Assembly: GCA_021442155.1 (NCBI GenBank)
Contig: JAKCPB010000353.1
Location: 62,001-126,000 of the forward strand
Reading direction: 5' to 3'
Origin: Cymbidium sinense
Lineage: Eukaryota; Streptophyta; Magnoliopsida; Asparagales; Orchidaceae
Length of the DNA: 64,000 nt
Shown here: positions 23,567 to 36,265 of the stretch, piece by piece
Position numbering within the stretch: position 1 is the stretch's first letter
How the letters are laid out: each line of letters starts with the position of its first letter
Translations under genes and position numbers: made by a program
The notes under the pieces: generated by a model
Told to the model about the DNA's origin: nothing
Databases searched by the model: none
The model's input: only the letters and a program-made list of their open reading frames with translations

Positions 23567-25690
23567 CTCACTTTTGGAGTGAGTTCTTAACCTCTTTTTC
23601 TTAGACCTATGAGTCTTCTAGACACTAAGACTTCCTTAATCATAAGATATTTCTAGAAATTAGGTGAACACTTAACCTAATCCAAAAGACTTAGGGAACC
23701 ATACAGGGTTGCCATGGGGATTAAAGAGACTCACCTACTTATAGCCTAAACCTTTGTTCACCTTCTAAACCAAAACTCAAATTCAATTAAAATATAGAAA
23801 TCTAAATTCAAATCCAAATCAAATGATTGAAGCCCATGATCAATCCAAAATCAAAATCCTTCCTAAGTCCATGATTTATCTTATAGACTTAGCCTTAGAA
23901 TCCAAATTCAATTGATTTTCTAAGATAAATTCAAACCTTCAATCAATTTATCAAAACTCAAACTCAACTTCAAATCATGATCCAAACCTAAATCAAAATC
24001 AAATAAAATCCAAATTAATCGTTAATTTCATGGACTTTAAATCTCATCCAAATCAAACCTAACTCAATTGATTTTCTCATAAATTTATCAATCCTTCAAT
24101 CATCACTTCAAGCCATACCAAAATCTAAAATCATAAATCAAGCTAAGGTCAAACCTAACATAACCATTTGACCCAAAATATACAACAAATAAGCTCCAAA
24201 TCACCTAAGTCCAAAATAAATTAAATCAAAATTAAACTAAATTAAATTGAATCAAAAACATGAAATCAATGCATAAACACAAACAGACTAAAAAAGAAAT
24301 CAAGATGGGACGCGAAATAGGAAATAGGTCATTTGACCTAGAGTTGACCCACGTGGGCTCCACTAAGACCAAGTCAATAAATTAAAATTTGATTAAATTG
24401 AGCCACTCCAAAGACTCAAAATTATCAAATGAACATGTTTGAATCTAAAACTAAGCAAATATAAATTTAATGAAGATACAAATGGGTTGATTTGGCCACG
24501 TAATGCAAGTAGACCCAAATGGATGCTATTAAATCAAAATTCAAATTAAATTGAAAATTAATTCAAATCAAACATCCAAAATTATTTTATATTTATAATT
24601 AGATAAAATTTAGCTAACCACTGGGTTTAATTTAATAAATTTGATCATATAACTCAAATAAGTTCAATGTCATTAAGCCCAATTTTGGTCAAAATGGGCT
24701 TAAATCTAAATCTACATCAAATCAAATTAAATTACTCCAAATCATCTTAAACACTTAATCAAACTTGAAAACCCAAACACACCATAATTGAGACAAATTG
24801 ATCATTTATATCAATTAAGCCCAAGTGAAACAAAATATAATTAGCAAGCAAATCAAACTATCAAAATTAGAAAATCAATCATATAACAAAAAACACAAAC
24901 AACATTGTCATTGTATAATTGAAATAGAAATATAATTAAATTTGAACATCAAATATAAATTTGATTAAAATTAAATCAAAATAATTAACTACTAAATAAA
25001 TAATAAATACACAATTTGAATAATAATTAATTATGGTATATATAATTTATAAATTTCAGTTAAATTAAAACTATAATATCAAAATTGTTAAAAATTGTGA
25101 AGATTTATAAATAAAAAAAAGGAATAAGTCTATAAAAAACACAATAACAAAAAAAATTCCATCCTTAGTCACGTGACACCAAGAAAAAAAAATATTTTTT
25201 ATCAAGAATGTATGTTATCATTCTCATGCCACATTTATCCCGTTAAAAATTAAAATAAAATAAGAATAAATTTGGACTTCAATCTTTTATTAATGCTAGC
25301 AAAAGCATCAAGTCTTTTTTTATTTCATGTGAATCTCAAATAATTTTTTTATTTTCAATTCAAATGAAAACCTACTCTCCAGCTTTAAAAAAATAAAATA
25401 AAATAAAATATCTTATCTTATCTGCTTGAGCACGCAAGCCATCTCTCTCTCTCCCTCTCTATCCATATAGAGCCTCCCAACCCTGACAAAAATAAAAATA
25501 TAAAACAACAATCATGGGCTGAGACTCTTTTCCATGTTTCTGCTGTCGAATACCATCTCCTCCTCCATTTTCATCCCCACGAACTGGACAGGAACAAGAG
25601 AGAAAGTGGAGCTTTTTCTCCCTTATGTACAGAGTCTCATCTTGCCATTTTTTAAGAGAAGCCCGACCTCTCACATCTTCCTTCATGCAG
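23567..25690 (+). repeat. Right copy of the 2.2-kb direct repeat
   Basis: It begins CTCACTTTTGGAGTGAGTTC, offset 3081 bp from the left copy, and ends near CATCTTCCTTCATGCA. It differs by many small indels and lacks the long (AC)n and (TA)n expansions of the left copy. The divergence suggests an old duplication or old long terminal repeats. Reading frames at 25459-25848 are in noncoding repeat and have no recognisable product. Confidence 0.75.
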
Positions 25691-26700
25691 GAGTAGTCAA
25701 ATCCATCCCTGCATCTCATTTCATCGGATCGAAGGCTAGCCACATGGGATTGGAGCCCTTTGTTCATCCGTCTTCACTCTCCATATCATTCGCACGATAC
25801 CAACATCTCATCCTCTTGCTGGTTCGGTACTTCCTCCCCTCTGATTGATTCAAAGGCTAGCCACACACCTCCCTCTCTTTTACTTGTGCGAGTAGACCAA
25901 GCTAGAGACTCATGTCTCACAGTCTAATCCACAAGAAAGCTTCATCCCCAAGCCCATAGGTCAAGAGGCACTATAACCTGTGAGAATATTCATGCTCCAA
26001 CTCAATGAAAGATCTAGTCCTTTTAAACTCTATCTGGCTACAGGCATTCTTCTCATCCCTCTCATTTTTAGTTCAACAGTTTCATGCTATAGCATCGAGC
26101 CTCTCTCCTCTTGCTCTCTTCCTCTATTAGGCAGCCAACACTTGATCTTCTTCATATTTCCTTACAAAAATACTGCAGCAACTTTAATCTCTTAATATGT
26201 TGAACCTCCTTTCCTTCTTCTAGCCTGAATTCCACTACCTCCAATTCTCCATCCAGGTTTCCCTCCATTGGCCTGCCTTTGAACTACTCTTCTCTACACA
26301 ACCCAAGTGCATGTAAGGGAGATATTTCCTCCAGCTTGCTTCTAACTATTTTTTCCATGAGAATGATGAAGCTCTGGTAAGTAGCGGTCGTGAGTGAGCT
26401 TATGGGATACTTGGTGAGGAGGCAAGCCTAGAAACATCTGGAAAAGCTCCCTCGTGTCTCAGCAAAGCTGTTCAAATTGACCAATTCAATGAACACCATC
26501 TTCAATTAGTGAGGAAGCATGTAAAGTGAATCATATGAGCAAAGAAAAGGAATGTTAGATGAAGTATTGATCCAACCCAACAAGCATCTCAATAGCTTCA
26601 TTTCTTAAATGAAGCCACCTCTTCGTAATACTGACATTTTCTTTAGTGGTATAATTTGTAAACACCAGAAATTTTTGGATCATGTTTGATGTAATCGCTC
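25691..26700. other. Continuation of transposon-like noncoding DNA, no gene recognised
   Basis: Mixed-composition sequence that follows the right direct repeat. Short frames (for example 25980-26195) show no family features. It may be an internal part of the same retroelement, but I cannot assign a domain. Confidence 0.35.
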
Positions 26701-27264
26701 GTTGGATCCAACCTAAAATTTACTTTTTTAATCTTTAGAAGAGTTTGAGACAAAAGTAAAACTATTTATTTTATATGTTTGAAATGAATATTTTGAATCG
26801 AATACATGATTTGATTCATCTATCAAGCCAATTAAATTATACCATTTGATTTTGACAATGATAACGATTAATCCACCTTATTTTATTTATTATTAATTTC
26901 AATCAAATCAAAAAAAAGGAGTTAATCAATCTAAATTCAAACAAAACAAAAAAAAAAGAAATAATATGTGATCAAACAAAATTAAAATTAAATTATCATA
27001 AAATTTAAGTAAAACATAGTATAAAAAAAAAAAATTAACTAAACCAATAGTATTATAAAAAGAATAATCAATAAAGATTGTTAAAGACTTATGAAAGTTA
27101 ATTATAAATTAATTTAATCTCTTATTGTTATATGTTGATTCTAAAATAAAAAAAAAATAGTTATGTGACATATCCATAATTATAATTAACTCAACTATTA
27201 CAATTGGCTAAGCTTTATTTGATTAGTTATTCATATAAACATTTGGAGGAATTCTTAACTAATT

Positions 27265-27320
<56 letters not shown>

Positions 27321-29645
27321 CTTCATTAGATATTAAGGATATTGAATTATCAAAATTTAATTAAATTAAAATATCTAATCCAAAATTAATCCATCAAAAT
27401 AAATGAAGATTATGTAAACTCAAAAATTTAAAAATCTAATTTTAATCAAACAAACATTAATCAAATAAAATCAATCACATAAATTCAAATGGGCTAATTA
27501 AGATACTTCTTCTTAGACTCTAAGAGAGGATGTATATTTGAGTTCCATCCAAAAATGGAATTCATTCTACTCTTCATTCTTGAAAATCTTAATATCACTT
27601 TAACTAAAAAAAGTAAAATAAAAATGAAAAATAAATCATTAAATCATTTAAATTGAAACTATCTAAAGGAAAAAATTTAAACAAATTCAAACCCAAATGA
27701 AACTTAAACCAATAGTAGTTCACACAAACCCTTTTTTCACACACTAGAATAGTCATCGACCTAGAATTAGGTTAGCAATGTGTTGATTGTATTTATGTTG
27801 TGTTTTGTTGTGATGTATATATTTTAGGGGATGTTAGAATATGGATCGTAGGTTGACGTTAGGTCATTGATAGTATAACATTATTTTTTGCAAAAGGATT
27901 GTGCTTTCCTTAAAATAAATATAAATGCTCTTTGAGGTTTCTTAAGCCCATAATCATAATCCAAGTTTGATAGTGGGTTTACCCATGTGTGACTAAGTTC
28001 AAATTATAGATATAACTACTTTGGTTTTATGTGTGTTTAACTAACATTTGTTTTGCAGGTGTACTTAGATTTACTTTTTGTATTTATAATATAATTTTGT
28101 ATTATGAATTACGATTAATTACGATTAATGCTTAGTCCTGGGTGGCCATGTGATGCCTTAAAGCCTACCACATGAAAAGAAGCGAAGATATGAAGAAATG
28201 AAGGAGACATGAATAATGAATACTCATAGAATTTATTATTTGTAATTATAATTATTATTTTATACTAGTTGTATATAGAGCTCGCTACCCATTTTCTCTT
28301 TCGGTGTATGATAACGACCACTAGCCTTTTATTCTTTTTGTAGTCTATAAAATTGTTTGATGTTGTATTTAGATTAACAAAAACAACATGCCTTTCTTAG
28401 TTTCTTATATGTTTAATGCTTTAATGTATACTTGGATGTGATTAGGCTCCAGGATAAAATTAATTTCTCTACCCCAAATAATAACTCAATTTTAAAATAA
28501 CTCATAACCTCACCATAAAGTCTAGGTTCTAAATAAGATAATTAAAATATTTAATAATACCTTAATTGAATGGTTGAATGTCTCATAACATGTATGCATA
28601 TTCTTTCTCTCTTGAACATGAAGGATCTCCATCCTTGCATTATAAAGGAATGCTTTGAGGCATCCTGGTAGAACACCATATTATAACTGATTTGGCCCAT
28701 AACCTATTTTCATCATGCATATAAGCATCCAAATTCTAAAGCCTCTATCAAAATGAAGTGTCAAAATTGAAATAAAATTTTAAAAGATCTTACTTTTGTA
28801 GATAAATTCATTACTCATACCACTCATCCTTAGTATCTTAGGGAGTGGATTTAAGGACTCTAGTCTCTTTCTAAATAATAACTACCCAAATTTTGCAACT
28901 CAAAAGACTTTCTACATGAATTTAAAGCATAAGAGACATATCCTACTCAAATTGTAAGCCCAATAAATGGGTTTATCCTCTCAGGTAAACAATATACCCA
29001 TATTTGCTCAGACTTAGGTCATGCTTTGGCTTATGCCAAAAACTCCCTAGATTTAAGATCCGAGGTAGCTATTTTCTTCAGGCTATTAGCATAAATTCTC
29101 ACCTTTTAGGCATTTTCACAATTTTATGTTATTGGATTATAAGTCCTGGCTTTCTAGTAAAATATAAACTTCAATAAAATTAATTTATTCAACTTCAAAC
29201 ATATAAATCCCAACCATAAGATAATTTGAAATGCTCACTAGCTTCCTGTATCGCATTTCTACATTCTTTTTGGCTTAATAATAAGTCTTCTCCTTGAACA
29301 ATCCCATTTGGTTTTTTTTCAATAAAATAATCTTTTGATAAATATTGAAATCTTAAGACCTTAATTTCTACTTTAATCAAGAGTATTCTAAGAAATTCTC
29401 ATTCCTTATGATGTAATTAACTATGGAGTTTGCTTAGAACTTAATGAACTTGGCTTAATATAAACTCTTCTTTACTTTTCCATATAAAGCAGAGGAAAGA
29501 TCTCTGGTACATTCAATGACTCATCATGCCTTAATAAATGTGAATATTATGGTGATGATTTCTATCTATCAAGAGAAGCATCAAACCTTAGATCATCACT
29601 TCAATAAATATCTATAAGATCTGGTGACCTCCAAAATAAATACCA
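26701..29645. other. AT-rich stretch without recognisable genes
   Basis: It contains an (AT)n run at about 27267-27319. A mild composition change near 28130-28210 (GGTGGCCATGTGATGCC) and possible old element debris at 28580-29620 could not be assigned. A 61-residue minus-strand frame at 29195-29380 was examined and not recognised. Confidence 0.45.
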
Positions 29646-29735
29646 TAACTAAACCCTAAACCAAAAAACCCTAAACACTAAAACCTAAACCCTAAACCAT
29701 AAATAAATAAACCTTAATAATATTATAAAATTAAA
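29646..29735 (+). repeat. Short telomere-like array just upstream of LINE A
   Basis: CTAAACCCTAAACC, CCCTAAACACTAAAACC and CCCTAAACCATAAA units follow one another, with the C-rich strand on +, then give way to LINE sequence. It marks the 5' junction of LINE A with telomere-like DNA. Confidence 0.85.
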
Positions 29736-32700
29736 GTGAAAGAATCTCTGAGCCCTCCTCGTGTTCTACAATTTTCCTTTCCCCATCTCATTTTTTGGCT
29801 TTCTAGATGTTGTTTGCAGATTGATTTTAATAATTCTCACAAGATTCCTTCTCGAATCGATAAGCACTGGTCAATTTCATCTCTTCCATGGAGTGACATT
29901 AGGACTTGGCAACTTCTCTGATGATTCCTTGGGCAAAATCAAAAGATCCTATGGTTCGCAGCATCATCTACTTTTCTACTACTTCAAAATCATTTAAAGA
30001 TGTTCTCACCAAAGGATGGTTATTGGTGAGTCTCTAGAACTTATTTTGACTTATTTAGGCATGCGTGGTTATGTGCTGATGATTTAAAAGCTAAGCCTTT
30101 TGAAATAACTTTGGTTGGAAAGTTTACTCATATATTCATTCATATAAAAAACTTTTGGGTGCTTTTATGATTTGTTTAATTGATCCTCACCACATTTTAA
30201 TTCAATTGATGAATGATTTGGATTACTCTCATGTTTTGCCTCATTGTTCTTATTTTGTTTTCAATTCTCAAATGAGGTTATTAAAAGGACTACTTTTGAT
30301 ATTAAGAAAAATACCAATTGTTCGGTTTGATTTCTAATATGCCTATTCATTTCATCAACCATGAATACTTTAGGGTGCCTTATTTGGAAAATTTATCAAG
30401 CAACAATTACAAAATCTCATCCTTTAGTGGCTAGAATTTATTGAATTGGACAATACCAAGAAACACAAAGAAATGGTTGATCAAAATTATGGTTATATGC
30501 AAAAAAAATTGAATTTAAAAATTTTCTATCTTTTATTCTCACACAAAATCCATGGGCACAAAAATTCTAAATGTTTCATTCTTCATCCTCACCTAAAAAA
30601 AAATTCCTGTTAAGTAAACTTCATCCTCATTACAAAATCCATTTGCTCTTGTAATATTCATTCCAAGGAAGAATTTTCCAATATGATCCTTGATTGTTAT
30701 TTAATTAATATTGGTTTTAAGGGTTCTAATTATACTTTGCAAAACTTTAGACATTGGCAAAGGTTGGACCGAATTTTTTTTAATACTCATTGGATTACTC
30801 AATGGCCTATTACTTTTGTCAATTATTTAGGATAAACCTTGTCTAATCATGCTCATCTTTTGGTCTATTAAAGATAATTTTAATAGATTAAAAAATTTAT
30901 CTCCATTTAGATTTCAGAACATGTGGATTCAGCATATTGATTTTTTTAATTTTGTGGTTAACAATTGGAAAGCTCCTTTACATCTTCATAATTCTATTAT
31001 GGGGATGAATGGATGTTGGTTTAAGCTTAAAAGACTTAAACAAAATGGGTTGGTGGAACAAGCATTTTTTAAACTTTGTTGTTAATATCAAAGATATGGA
31101 AAAATTGGTTTGTGATCTTGAAGTCTATACCGATCCTTTAAGATTAAATAATTGACTAAAGAGAAAGATAAGCTTGTTAATTTTCAAAATATGGAAGAGA
31201 CTTATTGGTGCCAAAAATCTGTTAGTAAACACATTTTGAATGGAGATAGGAATACTAGCTATTTCCATGCTTTAATTAAAAAAATAGAGCCTTAAATAAT
31301 ATTCAAAAACTTAAAGATGAAAATGGAGAATGGATTACAGAGAATAATATTAAGGATTTAAATTACTTTAGAAATATTCTTAATAAGAGTTGCTCTTATA
31401 AAGCTATTTCTAAATCACATTCTTCTATTATTACTAATGATGATAATAATTTTCTTACTATTGTGAATGAGATGAAAATTTTAAAGATCTTAATAGCATG
31501 AACATAGATTCTATTGTCGGTCTAGAGGCTACCCAATTTTTCCAAAATGTTGGATTATTATTAAAATGATCGATTGAGGTGGTTGATTTTTTTAATGGTA
31601 ATCTTTATCCTAGATATTTTCTAACTTCTATTCTCACATACCTAAGAAAGATAACCTAGACTATTGGAGTGATTTTAGACCTATTATTCTTTCCACCTTC
31701 TTCAATAAGTGATTTCCAAAATTCTACCAAAGCTTAGTCCTTTACTTCATAAGTTTATCTCTCTCAACCAAACTGGTTTTGTCAGAGGTAGATCTATTTT
31801 TTATAACATTTTACTTGCCTGAATTAATTCATGATTTAGATGCTACTAGAGGTGGAAACATTCTTTTCAAATTAGATTTCCAAAGCTTTTGATAATATCT
31901 ATTGGGATTTTCTTTTCCATATTATGAATTTTTTGGGTTTTCTACTAAATTTATTTTTCTTATTAAAAATTGTATTAATAATGTCTGGTTCTCTATTTTT
32001 CTTAATGGGGAAGCTTTCGGCTTCTTTCCTTCTTCCCATGGCTTAAGATAAGGGCTGCTTTATTTATTATTTTTGTTGAGTACTTATCTAGGAGCATCAA
32101 TGAGTTATTCTTAAACAGTCCTAGTATGTACTACATAACCCTTGGTGGTCTTTGTATTTTCCACTTAAGCTTGTGATGATTTATTATTTTTTGCAATGCT
32201 TCTCATCATATCAAGAACCTCAAGATTTTTTAAAATAAATTTGGTAGAGAAAGTGAGCTTTCTATCAATGATAACAAAAGTTGTTTTATAAATTCTTCAA
32301 ATATCTCCAATAATAAAATTAATCAATGCATATCACTAACTTTAAACATCAACACTTACCTTTTAAGTACCTGAGTGCTCCTCTTTTTGAAGGTCCAAAA
32401 TGATCCCACTTTTTTATGAGTTAATTCAAAAATTTTAAATAAAATTCTATTTGGGAATTCCATTTACTTTCCTTTGGTGGCTCACTATTCTTAAAAGCAC
32501 TCTTAATTCAATGCCTCTTTATTTGATTCAAACTATTATTCCCACTAATTCTAATCTTATCAAAATTGATCGCTTGCTTAATAAAAAATTTTGGTGGTCC
32601 AATAATTTTATTAAAAGAATGCATCGAACTTCCTGGAATAAATGTTGTGGTCCATGAAGGTGGTCTTGGTTGCAAACCTATTCATGATGCTATCAACCCT

Positions 32701-33653
32701 CTCATAAGTTTTTGTGGAATTTTAGAAAGAATGATAGCCTTTGGGCTATGATGGAAAAATATTGCCAAGGTAAACACCCTCTTACATGTGCTTATAAAGT
32801 TGACTCTCCAATTTGGAAAAGGCTTTGCTCCATTTAATGGGTTGTTGAATCCTCAATATCTTGGGGTATTCATTTAGGTTCTTCTTTCTTTTAGCAAGAC
32901 AATTGGCTTGGCAATGGCTCTATTGAGTCCCTTTTATATACACACCCTACTGTCACTATCAAAGTTAACTCTTTTTTGCTTAATAACAATTAGAATGAAA
33001 ACAAACTTGAGAACTACTTTCTTTTTTTTGACAAGTTTTGCAACATCGCTATCTTTTCTAATAAATTGGATCAAATTTTTATTAGAAATAAACAAAACCC
33101 CTCTAATGTTTTCATTAAACATTGGAACAATATCATTCCCATTTCTTATTCTATTTTAGCTTGGAGGATCTTGAATAACTTCATACGTTGATTCCTTGGC
33201 TTAAAGTGTTTTATTTACCTCTAAGTACTATTGTTGCTTTCATATTGAAAATGTTAATCATGTTTTGTCAATGGTGCTATTTCTTCCAAACTTTGGATAT
33301 GGTATGATGATTTATTTAACACTAACTATTTTCATGGCTCTCTTTCATTATATCAACTTCTTGAAGTTTGTTTCCACAAATGAAAGGTTATATCAAAGTT
33401 TTGATTATAATTATTTGGTTTATTTGGATGGATAGAAATGATGCTAAATATCGTGGTATCCTTATTAACATAAAAGGATCCTTGCTAGAACTAAAGAAAA
33501 AAATTCATGCTTTGTTTAATGCAAATTTAATTTGTAATCTTCACTTTAGGGGTTATAAATTTGCGGCTAAAATATCAGGTATCACTTTGCATGATGATCC
33601 TTCCTACAGTATTAGGATTATACATTGGATTAAGCATACAAAATTTTATTGAG

Positions 33654-34072
33654 ATCAATATTGATGGTTCTGTTTCCCAAACAAATATGGTTGGTGGAAT
33701 TCTTAGGGATTCTAAAGGTACTATCATTTGTGCTTTTGCCTACCCCTCAAAGCTTGTTCTATTATTTATGCTGAGCTCATGGTTGTTAACAAAGCTATTG
33801 ATATTTGTTTAAGAAAGGCCTCTTTAATATTTGATTGAAGTTGATGCTCATCTATTACTTGATATGCCCAATAATAATAAAATGGGAATGCCGACTTATT
33901 TTATCTTCTTAATCACACTAAAAGCTTCTTTCTCAAGTTTGCTACAAAATTTTCACATTCTTTGTGAAGGTAATGCTTGTATTTCGACTAATTTGGGAGG
34001 GGAATTAAATGAGCTCACTTTATTTGATAACCATAACTTACCTAAGCATCTACTGGTTTGGTCAACTGGATA
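33654..34072 (+). pseudogene. RNase H domain of LINE A
   Basis: The start of the domain reads EINIDGSVSQ, then GGILRDSKGTIICAFA, with the first catalytic Asp in NIDGS. After a frameshift come IEVDAHLLLDM and LCEGNACISTNLGGELNELT. Plant L1-type LINEs often carry such a C-terminal RNase H (RVT_3 family), which removes RNA from the RNA-DNA hybrid. Copy B has lost the N-terminal half of this domain. Two or more frameshifts make it inactive. Confidence 0.7.
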
Positions 34073-36265
34073 ACACTGGACTTTACCTCATTTTAGCCTT
34101 TTGCTATTTATTTGATCATTTTGCTATGGTGGTTTTATTCAGACTATTTTTTGGTTGTTTATTTTATGCTCCCCTCACTAAGAAGTTCTTTTTCTTGAGT
34201 TTATTTCTATACTTAAACCCACATTCCTCTTAAACCCATTCTATACTTGACCCCTTTTTGGGTCATAGTGGTTTTAATTGGTTTCCTATCCGAGACTGGT
34301 GGTTTTCTTCTATGGCTCTATCACATAGCTAGTCATTCTTTGAGGGTCTCCTGTTGGGTTGTGGCAGTGTTTATTTTTGGCCTACCCATTTTATTAATGG
34401 CGGTTGGGTTTGCCTCAATTTTTGGCTAGTTATGGCCTTATTCGAATTGGATTTTCAGCTGCTACAGTTGGTTTTATTGGTTGCTGCTATTTGCTTCATC
34501 CATCTACCTGGTTATTTTGGGTGGTTATATTTTTCATGGTTATTGTTGGCCTATTCTAGCTTGGCTTAGTTTTGGGTTTTTTTGGTGGTTGATGTTCTCC
34601 TTTCTTGGTTTGGCTTGGAGGCTTGTGTTGGTTGGTTATTCCCTCTATCTTATGGATTGGAGGTAGCTATTATGTAGTTGTTGTCTTCCTACTTTCTTAT
34701 TTATGGCAACTGTCTGCTCTTTGGGAATTGGAATGGGTTTTGTTTTCCTCTATCCTTGTTTCTTTCATTACAATTTTGTTGCTTGTGGTTGGGTGGTCCT
34801 CCTTGGCCTTTGTCTTTCTAGGTGACTACCATTTTTTTATTGGTTATTTTGGAGATCTCCAAGTGGGTTGTGGATTTGTCTACTATTGTTCTTTCCCTTT
34901 TTTGGGCTATGTATTGGCTTTGTCTACTGGTTAGTTTTGTTGGCTGACTAGGCTGGTTGGCTATTTTGGTTGGCTAGTTGGTTGGTTGGGTGGATGTGTT
35001 GGCTGTGTTTGATGGTTGGTTTAGGTGCTTTTGGTTGGGTTCTTTGGTTGGGTTTATGGTTTTCTCTTGGGTTGGTTATCCTCTCTTGAGTGCAGTTATT
35101 TTTCTTTGGTTTTTGTTATTGGTTTGGGTGTCAATTTTTTGTTGCTCTGATTTCTCTACTCAACCTTTTGGTTGCTCGCCTGGGTTGTTTTATTGGCTAT
35201 ATTGTTTGTGGAGGATATGAGCTCTTGTGGTTTTTTTGGTCCTATTTTAGAACTTATTGTTCTGTGGTTGCTTGAGGGTTTTTTTATGATGTATCTTGCC
35301 TTGGATGTTGTGTCATGGATTTGGTGTTTTGGGATTTATGTTGTTGGTATTGACTCCCTCTAGTTTATTTGGCTCTCCTTATTTCATGATATTTGCCTGG
35401 TTGGTGGTGGTGGATTTGCTATTCTTTGGGCCTTGGTGGTTGTTTTGATGGTAATTTTTGGATGCCCTCTTGGCCTTTCTATGCTATGGCTTTCCTCTCT
35501 CTAGCGCTGCTTATCTCCTACGATTTTGCTGTTTGGGTGGAGGTTTTGCCCTTAATTTTGGATTGTTATGGCTTTCCTCTCCATGCTATGATTGTTTTGC
35601 TTGATTGTGTTGTTTGCCTATTTATCGACCGCCTTTTTCATGTTTGTCTCCTATTGGTGGTGGCTTTGGTGGAGTTACTGCTTGGTTTATTTTAGCTCGG
35701 CCACTGATCTTGTTGTAACTTCTGGGATATTGGCTTTAAGTGGTTGGTTTATTGTGGGTTTTGGTTGGTGAGTTGGCTGCTCGCTGGCCGCTAGCTTACT
35801 ATTTTTTTGTGTTTGTTTGGTGTAGGAATTGGATCACTATGGGCTATTTTTCCTTGGATGGTTGCTTATATTAGGTATGCTGGCTATGATGGCCTTGATG
35901 TTTCCTCATATGTTCTCTCTGGTTGGTAGCATGCATATGATTCTCATGAAGGTTGGCTGCTCATATGTATTGTTGCCCCTTGAGATGATCTTACATGAGC
36001 TTGAGCCTTCTATGACCATTGCCCTTGTAGTGTTTTGTAGAATTCTTTTGCAAGTTAGAACTTCATAGATCAAATCATCTTTGCTTAGTCAACTCAAGTA
36101 CTGTTGATGTGGATCTTGCTTATCTTGGCTTCTCAAAGGGATCATGAGCTGCTTCTAACTAGTTTTTTTATTACTTTCTTGAGTTATGTTTGTCTTATTT
36201 AGTGTCTTTTCTCATTTGCTTTTAAGCTGTTGTAATTGCTCTTTAATTTTTTTTTCCATTATACT
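34073..36265 (+). other. T/G-rich 3' region of LINE A
   Basis: About 2.2 kb of T- and G-rich, A-poor sequence with many TTGGTTGG, GGTTTTGG and TTGGGTTT strings. Stop codons are sparse because A is rare, so long hydrophobic frames appear in all three phases; none has homology or consistent coding sign. The last 400 bp (AGGTATGCTGGCTATGATGG, TTGGTAGCATGCATATGATT, CCCCTTGAGAT, GAGCTTGAGCCTTCT) is conserved in copies B and C, indicating a functional 3' untranslated module. Confidence 0.65.

Larger units (their letters stand above)
29736..36265 (+). mobile_element. LINE copy A (plant L1-like, decayed), about 6.5 kb
   Basis: A non-LTR retrotransposon bounded on both sides by telomere-like repeats. 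In order: ORF1 fragments with the DUF4283 nucleic-acid-binding domain (KPFEITLVGKF near 30095; LIDPHHILIQLMNDLDYSHV near 30175) and a zinc-knuckle remnant (KIHGHKNSKCFILH near 30545); the last part of the endonuclease (GFKGSNYTLQNF near 30715); reverse transcriptase remnants (about 31480-32340); FWWSNNFIKRMHRTSWNK (about 32590); an RNase H domain (33650-34072); and a 2.2-kb T/G-rich 3' region. Compared with copy B it lacks about 1.2 kb between the zinc knuckle and the endonuclease end. Its final 3' bases are also shorter than in copies B and C. Many stops; inactive. Confidence 0.85.

Noticed and set aside
20486..25690. Confident call of long terminal repeats
   Set aside because: No TG...CA ends, target duplication, primer-binding site or polypurine tract could be pointed to, so only direct repeats are claimed.
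25459..25848. Proteins of about 100 residues on both strands
   Set aside because: The DNA is the end of a repeated noncoding block; the matching part of the left copy (22560-22770) does not keep the frame.
29195..29380. 61-residue minus-strand protein
   Set aside because: No recognisable motif, no start context and no neighbours that support it; random frames of this length are expected here.
34073..36068. Many overlapping frames encoding hydrophobic, Trp/Leu/Val-rich proteins
   Set aside because: The DNA is T/G-rich and poor in A, so stops are rare in all three plus frames; composition alone gives membrane-like peptides. The same happens at 38270-38980 and 49301-50142 in the other LINE copies.
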